Shown: positions 14,447 to 22,600 of the stretch, piece after piece
How positions within the stretch are numbered: the first letter of the stretch is position 1
How the letters are laid out: each line of letters starts with the position of its first letter
Origin: Haloferax litoreum
Lineage (GTDB): Archaea > Halobacteriota > Halobacteria > Halobacteriales > Haloferacaceae
Direction of reading: 5' to 3'
DNA length: 64,000 nt
NCBI RefSeq assembly: GCF_009674605.1
Contig: NZ_WKJO01000001.1
Location: forward strand, 248,001 to 312,000
The notes under the pieces: generated by a model
Told to the model about the DNA's origin: nothing
Database searches by the model: none
The model's input: the letters and a program-made list of their open reading frames with translations, nothing else
Program-made: the position numbers and the translations under genes

Positions 14447-16315
14447 ATGGGTCGCCCGACAGACCGACGCTCGGTCACCGCCTCCTCCGCCGGCGTCGAA
14501 GTGAGCGTCGTCCTCCCCGCCTACAACGAAGAGCGGACCATCGAGAACACGGTCACCGTGACAGTGGAGACGCTCGAATCGTTCCTCCCGAACGACGCCT
14601 TCGAGGTTATCGTCGCCGAAGATGGGTGCGACGACCGCACACCCGAAATCGCCACTCGGATGGCGTCCGAAGACGAGCGGATTCGCCACTACCACAGCGA
14701 CGAACGACTCGGCAGGGGTGGTGCGCTCGAACGCGCGTTCGACGCCGCCCACGGCGAGACGCTCGTCTACTTCGATACGGACCTCGCGACGGACATGCGA
14801 CACCTCGAAGAATTGGTCGAGCGTGTCCGTTCGGGCGAGTACGACGTCGCGACTGGGTCGCGCTGGATGCCAGAACACGTCGCTAATCGCCCGGTCAAAC
14901 GCGGGTTCCCGAGTCAGGTCTACAACGGCCTCGTCCGCTTCTTCCTTCGGTCGAACCTCCGTGACCACCAGTGTGGGTTCAAGGCGTTCAGCAGGACGGC
15001 GTTCGAGACGCTCCGCGACGACGTGGAAGACAACCACTGGTTCTGGGACACCGAGATGCTCGTCCGCGCGCAACGCGCCGGCCTCCGCGTCGCCGAGTTC
15101 CCGGTCGACTGGGAACCGAAGGGCGACACGAAAGTCGACCTGGTCCGCGACATCCTCGGAATGGGGAGTCAGATTATGCGCACGTGGTGGCAACTCTCGG
15201 TTCGCCCCCGCATCACCCAGCGGGTGACTATCGCCGCCGGGTTACTCCTCACAGTCGTCGCCGTGGCGCTGATGACGCTCTACATCGACCCCTCGGAGGT
15301 CCTCTCCGTCCTCGGCGAGGCGAACCCCGCACTCGTCGCGGCGGCGGCAGGTATCTACGTCCTCTCGTGGCCACTTCGGGGCGTTCGCTACCGCGACATC
15401 CTCCGCGAACTGGGGTACTACGAGAAGGCGAGTTTCCTCACCGGCGCTATCTTCATCAGTCAGACCGGGAACCTCGTGTTCCCCGCCCGCGCGGGCGACG
15501 CCGTGCGTGCGTACGTGGTGAAGGCACGACGCGGTATCCCGTATCCGTCAGGCTTCGCCTCACTCGCCGTCGAGCGCGTCTTCGACCTGCTCACGATTGC
15601 CGGCCTCGCAGGGGCCGTTCTCGTCGGCCTCGCCGCGACTGGCGGTCTCGCCGATATCGCAACGGTCCTTGCAACCGGCGTGAGCGGTGGGTCCGTCGAC
15701 GTCTCTGCAGACGACGTGCGAACCGTCGCCTACGTCGCAACCGGTGTCGGCCTCGTCGCCATCGCGGGTGTCATTGGCATCGCACTCTCCGCGCGTGCCG
15801 ACCGCAACTTCGTCCGCGCGTTCGTCGGACGGTTCTCCTCGGACTCGTACGTGGAGTACGTCGTCGACATCATCGAGCAGTTCGTCTCCGACCTGCAGGC
15901 CGTCGCTGGCAACCGCACGGCGTTCAGTCTCGTCGGACTGTCGAGTCTCGCCGTCTGGACTATCGACGTGGTGACCGCTATCGTCGTCCTCTACGCCCTC
16001 GGCGTCGACATCGACCCTGTCGTCCTCGTCGGCGTCTCCTTCTTCGCCGTGAGCGTCGGGAACCTCGCGAAGGTCTTACCCCTCTCACCGGGCGGCGTCG
16101 GCCTCTACGAAATCGCATTTACCGTGTTTATGGCCGCACTCGCACCGGTCGCACCGGCGACTGCACTCGCGGCGGCAGTCCTCGACCACGCGGTGAAGAA
16201 CGCCGTCACGCTCGTCGGCGGCGTCGTGTCGATGCTCTCGCTCAACGTCTCGCTGACGACGGCAGTCGAAGAGAGCGCCGACGTACGCGAACGCGAGTTC
16301 GTCGAGTCAGAATAA
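14447..16315 (+). CDS. aglD: AglD-type dolichol-phosphate mannosyltransferase
   Basis: 622 residues in two parts. Residues about 18-240 are a family 2 glycosyltransferase (VSVVLPAYNEERTIENTV; VYFDTDLAT with Asp110 and Asp112). About 265-600 hold eight or so membrane helices of the UPF0104/lysylphosphatidylglycerol-synthase type. In H. volcanii AglD loads the final mannose of the S-layer N-glycan onto dolichol phosphate, and Asp110 and Asp112 are needed; both are at the same numbers here, which supports orthology. It acts at the cytoplasmic face of the membrane. A TATA-like box (AAAATTCATAC) lies about 30 bases upstream. No other agl genes are nearby. Confidence 0.92.
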   Translation: MGRPTDRRSVTASSAGVEVSVVLPAYNEERTIENTVTVTVETLESFLPNDAFEVIVAEDGCDDRTPEIATRMASEDERIRHYHSDERLGRGGALERAFDAAHGETLVYFDTDLATDMRHLEELVERVRSGEYDVATGSRWMPEHVANRPVKRGFPSQVYNGLVRFFLRSNLRDHQCGFKAFSRTAFETLRDDVEDNHWFWDTEMLVRAQRAGLRVAEFPVDWEPKGDTKVDLVRDILGMGSQIMRTWWQLSVRPRITQRVTIAAGLLLTVVAVALMTLYIDPSEVLSVLGEANPALVAAAAGIYVLSWPLRGVRYRDILRELGYYEKASFLTGAIFISQTGNLVFPARAGDAVRAYVVKARRGIPYPSGFASLAVERVFDLLTIAGLAGAVLVGLAATGGLADIATVLATGVSGGSVDVSADDVRTVAYVATGVGLVAIAGVIGIALSARADRNFVRAFVGRFSSDSYVEYVVDIIEQFVSDLQAVAGNRTAFSLVGLSSLAVWTIDVVTAIVVLYALGVDIDPVVLVGVSFFAVSVGNLAKVLPLSPGGVGLYEIAFTVFMAALAPVAPATALAAAVLDHAVKNAVTLVGGVVSMLSLNVSLTTAVEESADVREREFVESE

Positions 16316-16328
16316 CCGCTGTCTGTCG

Positions 16329-16856
16329 TTACTGGGGTCTGTACAGGTCGCTCCGAATCGGTGAGAGTGCGGCCGTCACCGCCGATTCGAGCGCGTCCGT
16401 TCGAGTGATTCGACCCTCGGAGAACGCACCTGCGGCACCCTCGTTCTTCGCGATATCCTCGGTTCCGAGAACCTCGTCCATGACCGGGCCGAGTTCCTCG
16501 CCAGCGCGAATTCGGTCGGCGATGCGGTCGGGAAGCGGGAACGTCGGGCCAGCACCCCGGCCAATTCGCTCGCCGTCGGTCACGGCGGCCCACATGATGA
16601 GGTAGAGTTCGTCTTCCGAGTCGTCGCTCGACGGGACGGCGGCGACACCACCTTCGATGCCGACGCCGAGGTCGTAGTCGCCCGAGTCGAACGCCCGGCG
16701 CGCGCGAGTGACTGCGCCGGAGAGCGTCTCGTCGTGCCCGACGGGTTGCTCCGAGACGCCCGACTCGACGGCCACTGCCGCCACGCTGGCGTGGGGGACG
16801 GCCCGTTCGACTGCACGCCGCTTCACTGGATTGCCGCTTCCGACCGCGATGTCCAT
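16329..16856 (-). CDS. inosine/xanthosine triphosphatase (YjjX/DUF84 family)
   Basis: 175 residues. The N-terminus MDIAVGSGNPVKRRAVERA and the internal GVGIEGGV are typical of the YjjX/DUF84 family, which hydrolyses ITP and XTP (and shares the ITPase fold) to keep deaminated purines out of nucleic acids. TERIG-like DGERIGRGAGPTFPLP and the EDIAKNEGAAGAFSEGRITR segment match the C-terminal substrate region. Length is normal. It converges with aglD (13-base gap) and lies downstream of the BtuF-like gene on the same strand (21-base gap), so those two are probably co-transcribed. Confidence 0.85.
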   Translation of the reverse strand: MDIAVGSGNPVKRRAVERAVPHASVAAVAVESGVSEQPVGHDETLSGAVTRARRAFDSGDYDLGVGIEGGVAAVPSSDDSEDELYLIMWAAVTDGERIGRGAGPTFPLPDRIADRIRAGEELGPVMDEVLGTEDIAKNEGAAGAFSEGRITRTDALESAVTAALSPIRSDLYRPQ

Positions 16857-16877
16857 GTCGTCAGAGGAAGCGTGCGG

Positions 16878-17663
16878 TCATATCCTTCCATCGGATTCCG
16901 TCCGCGACGGCGACCACGGGCCGGGGAGGTCGACGCCGGGGTAAAAACATCGTGCGAGCCGGTCGATACCGTCCATCAGTGCAGGACTCGGTTGGTTGAG
17001 AAGCGAGTCGTCGACGGCGTGAACGTCGGCGTCGAGGTCCCACTGTCGGGCCTCGAATGCTTCGGAGTCGCCGCGTTCGCCCTTTCCACACGGGTGGAGG
17101 ACGACGTGGTCCGGGTCGGCGGCGACGACGGTGTCAGGAGCGATTTCACGCGACCGTTCGCCGGCGTCGACGAGTGGATACGACCCACCCGCCGCCCGGA
17201 CAACGTCGGGGACCCAATTTCCGGCCGCCATCGGCGGGTCGGCCCACTCTTCGCAGTAGACCGTTGGACGAGGTTCGTCGGCGACTGCCGCCCTAACTGC
17301 GTCAAGGTGGGACCGGCAATCGTCGGCGAGTGCAGTTCCCGCGTCCGCGTCGCCGGCGGCGGCACAGACAGTAGAGAACGTCTCGAACACCTCGTCGAGC
17401 GTCGTCGGCGCAACGTGACACACGTCGAATCCGCGTTCGCGGGCCTCGTCGGCGACGTCCTGCTGGAGGTCGTCACAGGTGTAGAGGACGTCTGCGTCGA
17501 GTGCTTCGATTCGTTCGAAGTCGGGGTTCAACCAGCCGCCGACTGCGGGGCGGTCCAGTGGCGAGTGAACGGTCGTCGCGACGACGTGGGACTCGAGTCC
17601 GGCGGCGTCGAGAATTGCCGTCGAACTCGGGGCGAGTGAGACGACGCGGGGCGAGGCGGCCAT
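16878..17663 (-). CDS. BtuF-like corrinoid/metal-chelate binding protein without signal peptide
   Basis: 261 residues from the ATG at 17663 (MAASPRVVSLAPSSTAILDAAG). The fold is that of class III periplasmic binding proteins, as in BtuF: RVVSLAPSSTAIL, WLNPDFERIEALDADVLYTCDD, a long linking helix, then the C-terminal lobe WVPDVVRAAGGSYP ... DHVVLHPCG. Such proteins normally bind vitamin B12 or siderophores outside the cell for an ABC importer. Here there is no signal peptide or lipobox, so it is predicted cytoplasmic, and no permease or ATPase genes are adjacent. The frame is open far upstream, but that part overlaps tfb and zim antisense and is not coding. Confidence 0.75.
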   Translation of the reverse strand: MAASPRVVSLAPSSTAILDAAGLESHVVATTVHSPLDRPAVGGWLNPDFERIEALDADVLYTCDDLQQDVADEARERGFDVCHVAPTTLDEVFETFSTVCAAAGDADAGTALADDCRSHLDAVRAAVADEPRPTVYCEEWADPPMAAGNWVPDVVRAAGGSYPLVDAGERSREIAPDTVVAADPDHVVLHPCGKGERGDSEAFEARQWDLDADVHAVDDSLLNQPSPALMDGIDRLARCFYPGVDLPGPWSPSRTESDGRI

Positions 17664-17809
17664 GGGTACACGCCACGACGGACCTGCGTGAAAAATATGT
17701 ACCGCGTCGCTTCGTTCGGGAGCAGACTGGAGTTCGGGGCAGAAGTCTATTGGCCCGTGTGCGGGGCGCTCACATGCAAAATTAGCCAAATCTGCGGACG
17801 ATACCAAAC

Positions 17810-17818
17810 CATTTATGC
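17810..17818 (+). promoter_or_regulatory. TATA box for tfb
   Basis: CATTTATGC preceded by CCAAAC. Transcription would start near 17840, leaving a leader of roughly 65 bases, longer than most here; it contains a CTAG at 17860-17863. Confidence 0.5.
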
Positions 17819-17906
17819 AGTCGTCTGCGGTCGTGAGTGTTACGGACAGCATCCGGGTTCTAGCCGCCTCTAACCACCCCTTCCCGGAGCACCCGCCGTC
17901 GTATAC

Positions 17907-18914
17907 ATGAGCGAACGAATCTGGACCCGAAACCCCGGCGCAAAGCAGCGAGAAGACAACCAGCGAAACGGCCGACAGCAGACCGAATCCGAATCCGAGA
18001 CAACGAAGGGAGACTCCCTGCAGTGTCCCGAGTGCGGTGGTCACGTCGTCACCGACGACGAACACGGTGAGACCGTCTGTAACGACTGTGGCCTCGTCGT
18101 CACCGCCGACTCCGTCGACCGCGGCCCGGAGTGGCGCGCGTTCGACGCCCGCGAGAAAGACGAGAAGTCCCGCGTCGGTGCCCCGACGACAAACACGATG
18201 CACGACAAGGGTCTCTCGACCAACATCGACTGGCGTGACCGCGACGCCTACGGGAACTCGCTCGGTGCTCGCCAGCGCCAGAAGATGCAGCGTCTCCGCA
18301 AGTGGAACGAGCGCTTCCGCACCCGCGACTCCAAAGAGCGCAACCTGAAGCAGGCACTCGGCGAAATCGACCGCATGGCCTCGGCGCTCGGCCTCCCCGA
18401 GAACGTCCGCGAGACGGCCTCCGTCATCTACCGCCGTGCGCTCGACGACGACCTGCTCCCCGGCCGGTCCATCGAGGGCGTCGCTACCTCCTGTACGTAC
18501 GCCGCCGCCCGCATGGCCGGCGTCCCGCGCTCCCTCGACGAGATTGCAGAAGTCTCCCGCGTCGAGAAGAGCGAAGTTGCCCGCACGTACCGCTACATCG
18601 CGCGCGAACTCTCGCTCGAAGTCAAGCCCGCCGACCCCGAGCAGTACGTCCCCCGGTTCGCCAGCGAACTCGGCCTCTCGGACGAGTCGAAGATGCGCGC
18701 GCGCAAACTCCTGAAGAACGCGAAGGAAAAGGGCGTCCACTCGGGTAAGTCGCCTGTCGGCCTCGCCGCCGCCGCCGTCTACGCTGCTGCACTCCTCACG
18801 AACGAGAAGACGACGCAGGCCGCGGTCAGCGACGTTGCAGACATCTCCGAAGTCACCATCCGCAACCGCTACCACGAACTCCTCGAAGCAGAGGAGAACC
18901 TCGGACTCGTCTGA
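17907..18914 (+). CDS. tfb: transcription initiation factor TFB
   Basis: 335 residues. It bridges TBP at the TATA box and RNA polymerase. The zinc ribbon uses Cys40, Cys43, Cys58 and Cys61 (CPECGG ... CNDCGLVV), followed by the B-finger/reader region (GPEWRAFDAREKDEKSRVG). Two cyclin-like repeats follow: about 140-230 (EIDRMASALGLPENVRETA) and about 235-330 (ASELGLSDESKMRARKLL; ISEVTIRNRYHELLE). Length and motifs are standard. Haloarchaea carry many tfb copies with partly specialised roles; which one this is cannot be told from sequence here. Confidence 0.96.
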   Translation: MSERIWTRNPGAKQREDNQRNGRQQTESESETTKGDSLQCPECGGHVVTDDEHGETVCNDCGLVVTADSVDRGPEWRAFDAREKDEKSRVGAPTTNTMHDKGLSTNIDWRDRDAYGNSLGARQRQKMQRLRKWNERFRTRDSKERNLKQALGEIDRMASALGLPENVRETASVIYRRALDDDLLPGRSIEGVATSCTYAAARMAGVPRSLDEIAEVSRVEKSEVARTYRYIARELSLEVKPADPEQYVPRFASELGLSDESKMRARKLLKNAKEKGVHSGKSPVGLAAAAVYAAALLTNEKTTQAAVSDVADISEVTIRNRYHELLEAEENLGLV

Positions 18915-19037
18915 ATCGACGACGCTCCCGACGGCGCGTAGAGACGACCGCTGTACTTTTTCCGTTATTCGAACCCCCAGCGACAGCGCCGGGTGATGGA
19001 CCACGCTACGCGCGGCAGGCGAACTGGTCGGCGGGGG

Positions 19038-19046
19038 AAACATTTT
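19038..19046 (+). promoter_or_regulatory. TATA-like box for the zim methyltransferase
   Basis: AAACATTTT, about 28 bases before the ATG at 19072. This makes 19072 the preferred start over an in-frame upstream codon at 19045. Confidence 0.4.
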
Positions 19047-19071
19047 GTCGTCGGGTGAACACCACTCTACG

Positions 19072-20184
19072 ATGCGCACGGAACACGCCCTCCGCGTGGG
19101 CGACGCCGCTGACACTGGACTCGCCGACGGAAGCGTGGACCTCGTCGTCACCTCGCCGCCGTATCCCATGATTGAGATGTGGGACGACCTCTTTTCGGCA
19201 CGTGACGAGGGCGTAGCCCGTGCACTCGCGGCGGGCGACGGCGACGCTGCCTTCGAGTCGATGCACGAGCAACTCGACGCGGTGTGGGACGAAGTCGAAC
19301 GCGTCCTCGCGCCGGGCGGTATCGCGTGCGTGAACGTCGGCGACGCGACGCGGAGTCTCGCCGGGTCGTTCCGACAGTACCCGAACCACGCACGAATCCT
19401 CACGGCGCTCACCGAACGCGGACTCGTTCCGCTCCCCGACGCAATCTGGCGAAAACCGACGAATCGACTGACGAAGTTCATGGGGTCGGGGACGCTCCCT
19501 CCCAACGCCTACGTCACGCTCGAACACGAGTACGTCCTCATCGTGCGAAAAGGAGACTCCCGGTCGTTCCCGCCGGGTGACGAGATGCGCTACGAGAGCG
19601 CCTTCTTCTGGGAGGAACGAAACCGCTGGTTCTCGGACCTCTGGGACTTCACCGGGACAGACCAACACCTCGATTCAGGCGCGCGAGAGCGCTCGGCGGC
19701 CTTCCCGGTCGAACTTCCACTGCGCCTGATTCGGATGTACTCTGTCTACGGTGACACCGTGTTCGACCCATTTACTGGGACGGGGACGACGACGCTGGCG
19801 GCCATGCTCGCGGGGCGAAACTCGGTCGGCTATGACCTCGATGCCGACCTGATTCGGGCGTTCGAAGACCGAGTCGAGGATATCGAAGCGCGCTCGCGAG
19901 AGGAAGTCGAGCGCCGACTCGACGCACATCGGGCGTTCGTCGCCGACAGAGACGACCGACCCGGGTACGATGCCGAACACTACGAGTTCCCCGTCGTGAC
20001 GAAGCAGGAACGCGAGATTCGACTGTACGGGGTCACCTCTGTCACGAAGTCGCAGTCCGACGAGGACCGTGTGTTCACCGTCGAGCACGACCCACTCGAC
20101 GCAACCACAGCGACCGACGTGGGGTCGAGCCCGGTGAATTCGACGCCGGACGCCGTCTCCGAAGACGGGCAGACAACGGATTGA
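19072..20184 (+). CDS. zim: Zim-type DNA methyltransferase, probably CTAG-specific
   Basis: 370 residues. The catalytic motif IV SPPY (28-31) comes before the AdoMet-binding motif DPFTGTGTT (232-240): the permuted beta-class order of N4-cytosine and some N6-adenine methyltransferases, and SPPY favours N4-cytosine. The closest family I know is haloarchaeal Zim; H. volcanii HVO_0794 has been reported to make m4C in CTAG. No restriction endonuclease gene is adjacent, so this is an orphan, presumably regulatory, methyltransferase. Its C-terminal 60 residues are low-complexity and acidic. Specificity is inferred, not visible in the sequence. Confidence 0.85.
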   Translation: MRTEHALRVGDAADTGLADGSVDLVVTSPPYPMIEMWDDLFSARDEGVARALAAGDGDAAFESMHEQLDAVWDEVERVLAPGGIACVNVGDATRSLAGSFRQYPNHARILTALTERGLVPLPDAIWRKPTNRLTKFMGSGTLPPNAYVTLEHEYVLIVRKGDSRSFPPGDEMRYESAFFWEERNRWFSDLWDFTGTDQHLDSGARERSAAFPVELPLRLIRMYSVYGDTVFDPFTGTGTTTLAAMLAGRNSVGYDLDADLIRAFEDRVEDIEARSREEVERRLDAHRAFVADRDDRPGYDAEHYEFPVVTKQEREIRLYGVTSVTKSQSDEDRVFTVEHDPLDATTATDVGSSPVNSTPDAVSEDGQTTD

Positions 20185-20243
20185 TAGCTGAGCAGGACGC
20201 GTCGACCGGCCCCGCGACGGGTCCATTGCGGACACGGACACCC

Positions 20244-20252
20244 CTTTAGTAT
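20244..20252 (+). promoter_or_regulatory. TATA-like box for aroD
   Basis: CTTTAGTAT, centred about 25 bases before the ATG at 20273; leaderless spacing. Confidence 0.45.
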
Positions 20253-20272
20253 CGGCAGACAGAGCAGAAACT

Positions 20273-20968
20273 ATGGACCTGTCGTTCGACTCGTTCGTCC
20301 TCGCGGCGAGTACCGCAGACCTAGCCGACGAACCGGCGGCCCGAGGTGTTGCAGACGCCGTCGAATTCCGATTGGACCTCGCAGACGACCCACTCGACGC
20401 GCTCGACGGGTACGACGGGGAACTCCCGATTCTGGCGACGAACCGTGCCGAGTGGGAAGGCGGTGAAGCCGACACCGCCGACGTCGACCGTCTCGACACC
20501 CTCGTCGCCGCCACCGAGTTCGACGCCGTCGCGGCCGTCGATATCGAACTCGCCTGTCTCCGTGCAGACGTCGGCGCTGATGCCGCCGCCAGAGCACGGG
20601 CCACGGGGGCGACAGTCGTCGCATCCGTCCACGACTTCGACCGGACACCCGCCCGGTCCGAACTGACCAACCTCCTCCACGAGGCAGCGACGCTCGGCGA
20701 CGTTGGAAAACTCGCCGTCACCGCGCACTCGAACGCCGACGCGCTTCGCCTCCTCGACGTCACTCGGGCGGCGACCGAATGGGGTGATACGGTGGCGACG
20801 ATGGCGATGGGCGAAGCAGGGAGGCACACTCGCGCAGTCGCGCCGGTGTACGGGTCGAAGATTGGGTACGCGCCGGTCGACCCTGCCGACGCCACCGCAC
20901 CGGGACAGTACGACGTTCAGACACTTCGGTCGCTCGTGGCCGACCTGTCCAGCAATCCGGACGTTTAA
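20273..20968 (+). CDS. aroD: 3-dehydroquinate dehydratase, type I
   Basis: 231 residues. It dehydrates 3-dehydroquinate to 3-dehydroshikimate in the shikimate pathway by a Schiff-base mechanism. Visible features are the substrate-binding AVEFRLD, the general-base histidine in VASVHDFDRTP, the Schiff-base lysine in VGKLAVTA, and the C-terminal loop YGSKIGYAPV. It is shorter than bacterial enzymes but normal for archaea. The gene for 3-dehydroquinate synthase II, the preceding step, lies nearby at 21425-22600 on the other strand. Confidence 0.92.
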   Translation: MDLSFDSFVLAASTADLADEPAARGVADAVEFRLDLADDPLDALDGYDGELPILATNRAEWEGGEADTADVDRLDTLVAATEFDAVAAVDIELACLRADVGADAAARARATGATVVASVHDFDRTPARSELTNLLHEAATLGDVGKLAVTAHSNADALRLLDVTRAATEWGDTVATMAMGEAGRHTRAVAPVYGSKIGYAPVDPADATAPGQYDVQTLRSLVADLSSNPDV

Positions 20969-20995
20969 ATGGACAGACGTTGAGGCCAACGCACG

Positions 20996-21391
20996 ATGCC
21001 AGACGCTCGTCGCCGCGCCGTTGTCGCCGCCCTCGTCGGCGTGTTAGGCGCCTCTCTCGGAATCGCTGGCGCTGGGCACGTGTACCTCCGGGAGTGGCGA
21101 CGCGCAATCGCGTGGTTCACGTTCGTCCTCGGCGCGGGCCTCGTGTTGGTCTCGACGTTCTCCGACCCGGCGACGGCGTCAGTCGATTCGCTCCCGACAG
21201 AGGTGACGGTGCCCGTCGTAGCACTGTTGTTCTTGAGCGCGCTGGACGCGTATCGCGTCGGGATGCGAATCCCCGGCCAGACCAAAGACGGGAAGCCGAC
21301 CTGTCCGGTCTGTGGGGGCGAACTCGACCAGAGTCTCGACTTCTGTCCGTGGTGTGCGACCGAACTCGAGTGGCACTACGTCGAAGAATAA
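20996..21391 (+). CDS. membrane protein with C-terminal zinc ribbon
   Basis: 131 residues. Two or three membrane helices (about 8-30, AALVGVLGASLGIAGAGHVYL; 38-53; 68-82, VPVVALLFLSALDAY) precede a zinc ribbon with two CxxC pairs (CPVCGGELDQSLDFCPWC). GHVYLREWRRAIAWF resembles TM2-type turns. A TATA-like GTTTAAATGG overlaps the last codons of aroD about 28 bases before this ATG, so it probably has its own promoter. Function unknown (haloarchaeal DUF7575-like, from memory). Confidence 0.75.
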   Translation: MPDARRRAVVAALVGVLGASLGIAGAGHVYLREWRRAIAWFTFVLGAGLVLVSTFSDPATASVDSLPTEVTVPVVALLFLSALDAYRVGMRIPGQTKDGKPTCPVCGGELDQSLDFCPWCATELEWHYVEE

Positions 21392-21424
21392 CCGACCGCG
21401 GGTGTTCGAATCCGTCGGCGAGCG

Positions 21425-22600
21425 CTACTTCTCGATGATACTCTCTTCGACTGCTTCGCCGAAGTGTCGCGCCGTGTCTTCGTAGTAGATGAGTAGTTCG
21501 TCGCCCGCTTCGAGGTCCGTGACCGCAGTCCGACCGTCTCGCGTGTGGACCTTGATGGTCTCGGCGTTCTGGAGGAGCGTCGTGATTCGGTCACCCTCGT
21601 AGTCGGCAGTGATGCGGAACATCGGCCGCTTTTCTATCTTCACGCGCCCGACGATTGCCTCGCGGGTGTGACCGTTCTGGTCCACGATTTGGACCTCGTC
21701 GCCGCTTTCGAGTTCGGAGAGATACGTCGTTCCACCGTCCGGCGTTCGCGCGTAGGCGTGGACTGCACCGGCGTTGACGCGGAACGGGCGGGAAGCGACG
21801 TACGGTGATTCGGCCGTCTCCGCGTGGACGAAGAAGAGACCACGAGACATCGACCCGACGAGCATGCCCTCGTCGTGTTCCATGAGCGACCCGGTATCGA
21901 CGCAGACGCGGTCTGCCATCCCTGTGCGCTCTACTTCTTCGACTTCCGCCCAGACCAAATCGAGTCGCTCGCGTTCGGCCTCGTCGCGAACCTCGCAGGT
22001 TCGGCGGATTTCGTCGGGGTTGTCGCTGTCGAGGAGGACGCCGTCGGCACCGATTTCGAGCGTCTCGAAGGCGGCTTGCGCCTCGTCTGCGCTCGTCACG
22101 CCCGCGACGAGGTCTGTCTCGTCACCGATGCGCGCGATGAGGTTCTCTAACGGGATGATAGTCCAGTCTTCGCCGACGACGATGGTGTAGTCACCGTCGT
22201 GGGCGGCCTCCTCGGCGAACGCTTCGTAGTCTTTGCTCAGGATGCGGACGTACGACCCATTGGTCCGGTCGTCGCCGCGGCGGAGCGTCGTCAGGTCCGC
22301 AGACCCGGAGAAATCAGACGGAAGGTCGACGGTACCGTCACCCTCGCCGTCTTTCCCGACGATGTACGCGTCGGCGAGTGGTTCGGGTTCGTCGTCTTCC
22401 TCTGCTTCCATCACGTGGACGTCGGCGTCCGTGCGGAACGCGGCGACCTTGACGTCACCGAGTTCGCGAACCTTCTCGACGTCGTCTTGGTCGACGAGGA
22501 CCCAGTCGACGCCCGCTTCGAGGCCTGCCGTGATGCGTCGCTTCCGCGTCTCCCAGTCGCCGACCGTATCGTCGGCTTTGAGCCAGACGCTTCGTGTCAT
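21425..22600 (-). CDS. aroB': 3-dehydroquinate synthase II
   Basis: 391 residues from the ATG at 22600 (MTRSVWLKADDTVGDW). This is the archaeal (non-AroB) enzyme, which oxidatively deaminates and cyclises the ADH synthase product to 3-dehydroquinate using NAD. The N-terminal half holds the conserved EDWTIIPLENLIA and GADGVLLDS segments; the C-terminal half holds VDTGSLM, EGMLVGSMSRGLFFVHAE, RPFRVNAGAVHAY and KIEKRPM. Its partner ADH synthase is about 1.7 kb away at the end of the trpCBA operon. Both are needed for the archaeal entry to the shikimate pathway, so the region is an aromatic-amino-acid cluster. Confidence 0.93.
   Translation of the reverse strand: MTRSVWLKADDTVGDWETRKRRITAGLEAGVDWVLVDQDDVEKVRELGDVKVAAFRTDADVHVMEAEEDDEPEPLADAYIVGKDGEGDGTVDLPSDFSGSADLTTLRRGDDRTNGSYVRILSKDYEAFAEEAAHDGDYTIVVGEDWTIIPLENLIARIGDETDLVAGVTSADEAQAAFETLEIGADGVLLDSDNPDEIRRTCEVRDEAERERLDLVWAEVEEVERTGMADRVCVDTGSLMEHDEGMLVGSMSRGLFFVHAETAESPYVASRPFRVNAGAVHAYARTPDGGTTYLSELESGDEVQIVDQNGHTREAIVGRVKIEKRPMFRITADYEGDRITTLLQNAETIKVHTRDGRTAVTDLEAGDELLIYYEDTARHFGEAVEESIIEK

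Noticed and set aside
14971-16605. 544-codon Arg-rich frame inside aglD
   Set aside because: Shifted reading of aglD; composition extremely Arg-rich, no domain.
17664-19505. Long upstream extension of the BtuF-like frame on the minus strand (875 codons in all)
   Set aside because: It runs antisense through tfb and zim, which have unmistakable motifs; open antisense frames are common in this GC-rich DNA. The real start is the ATG at 17663.
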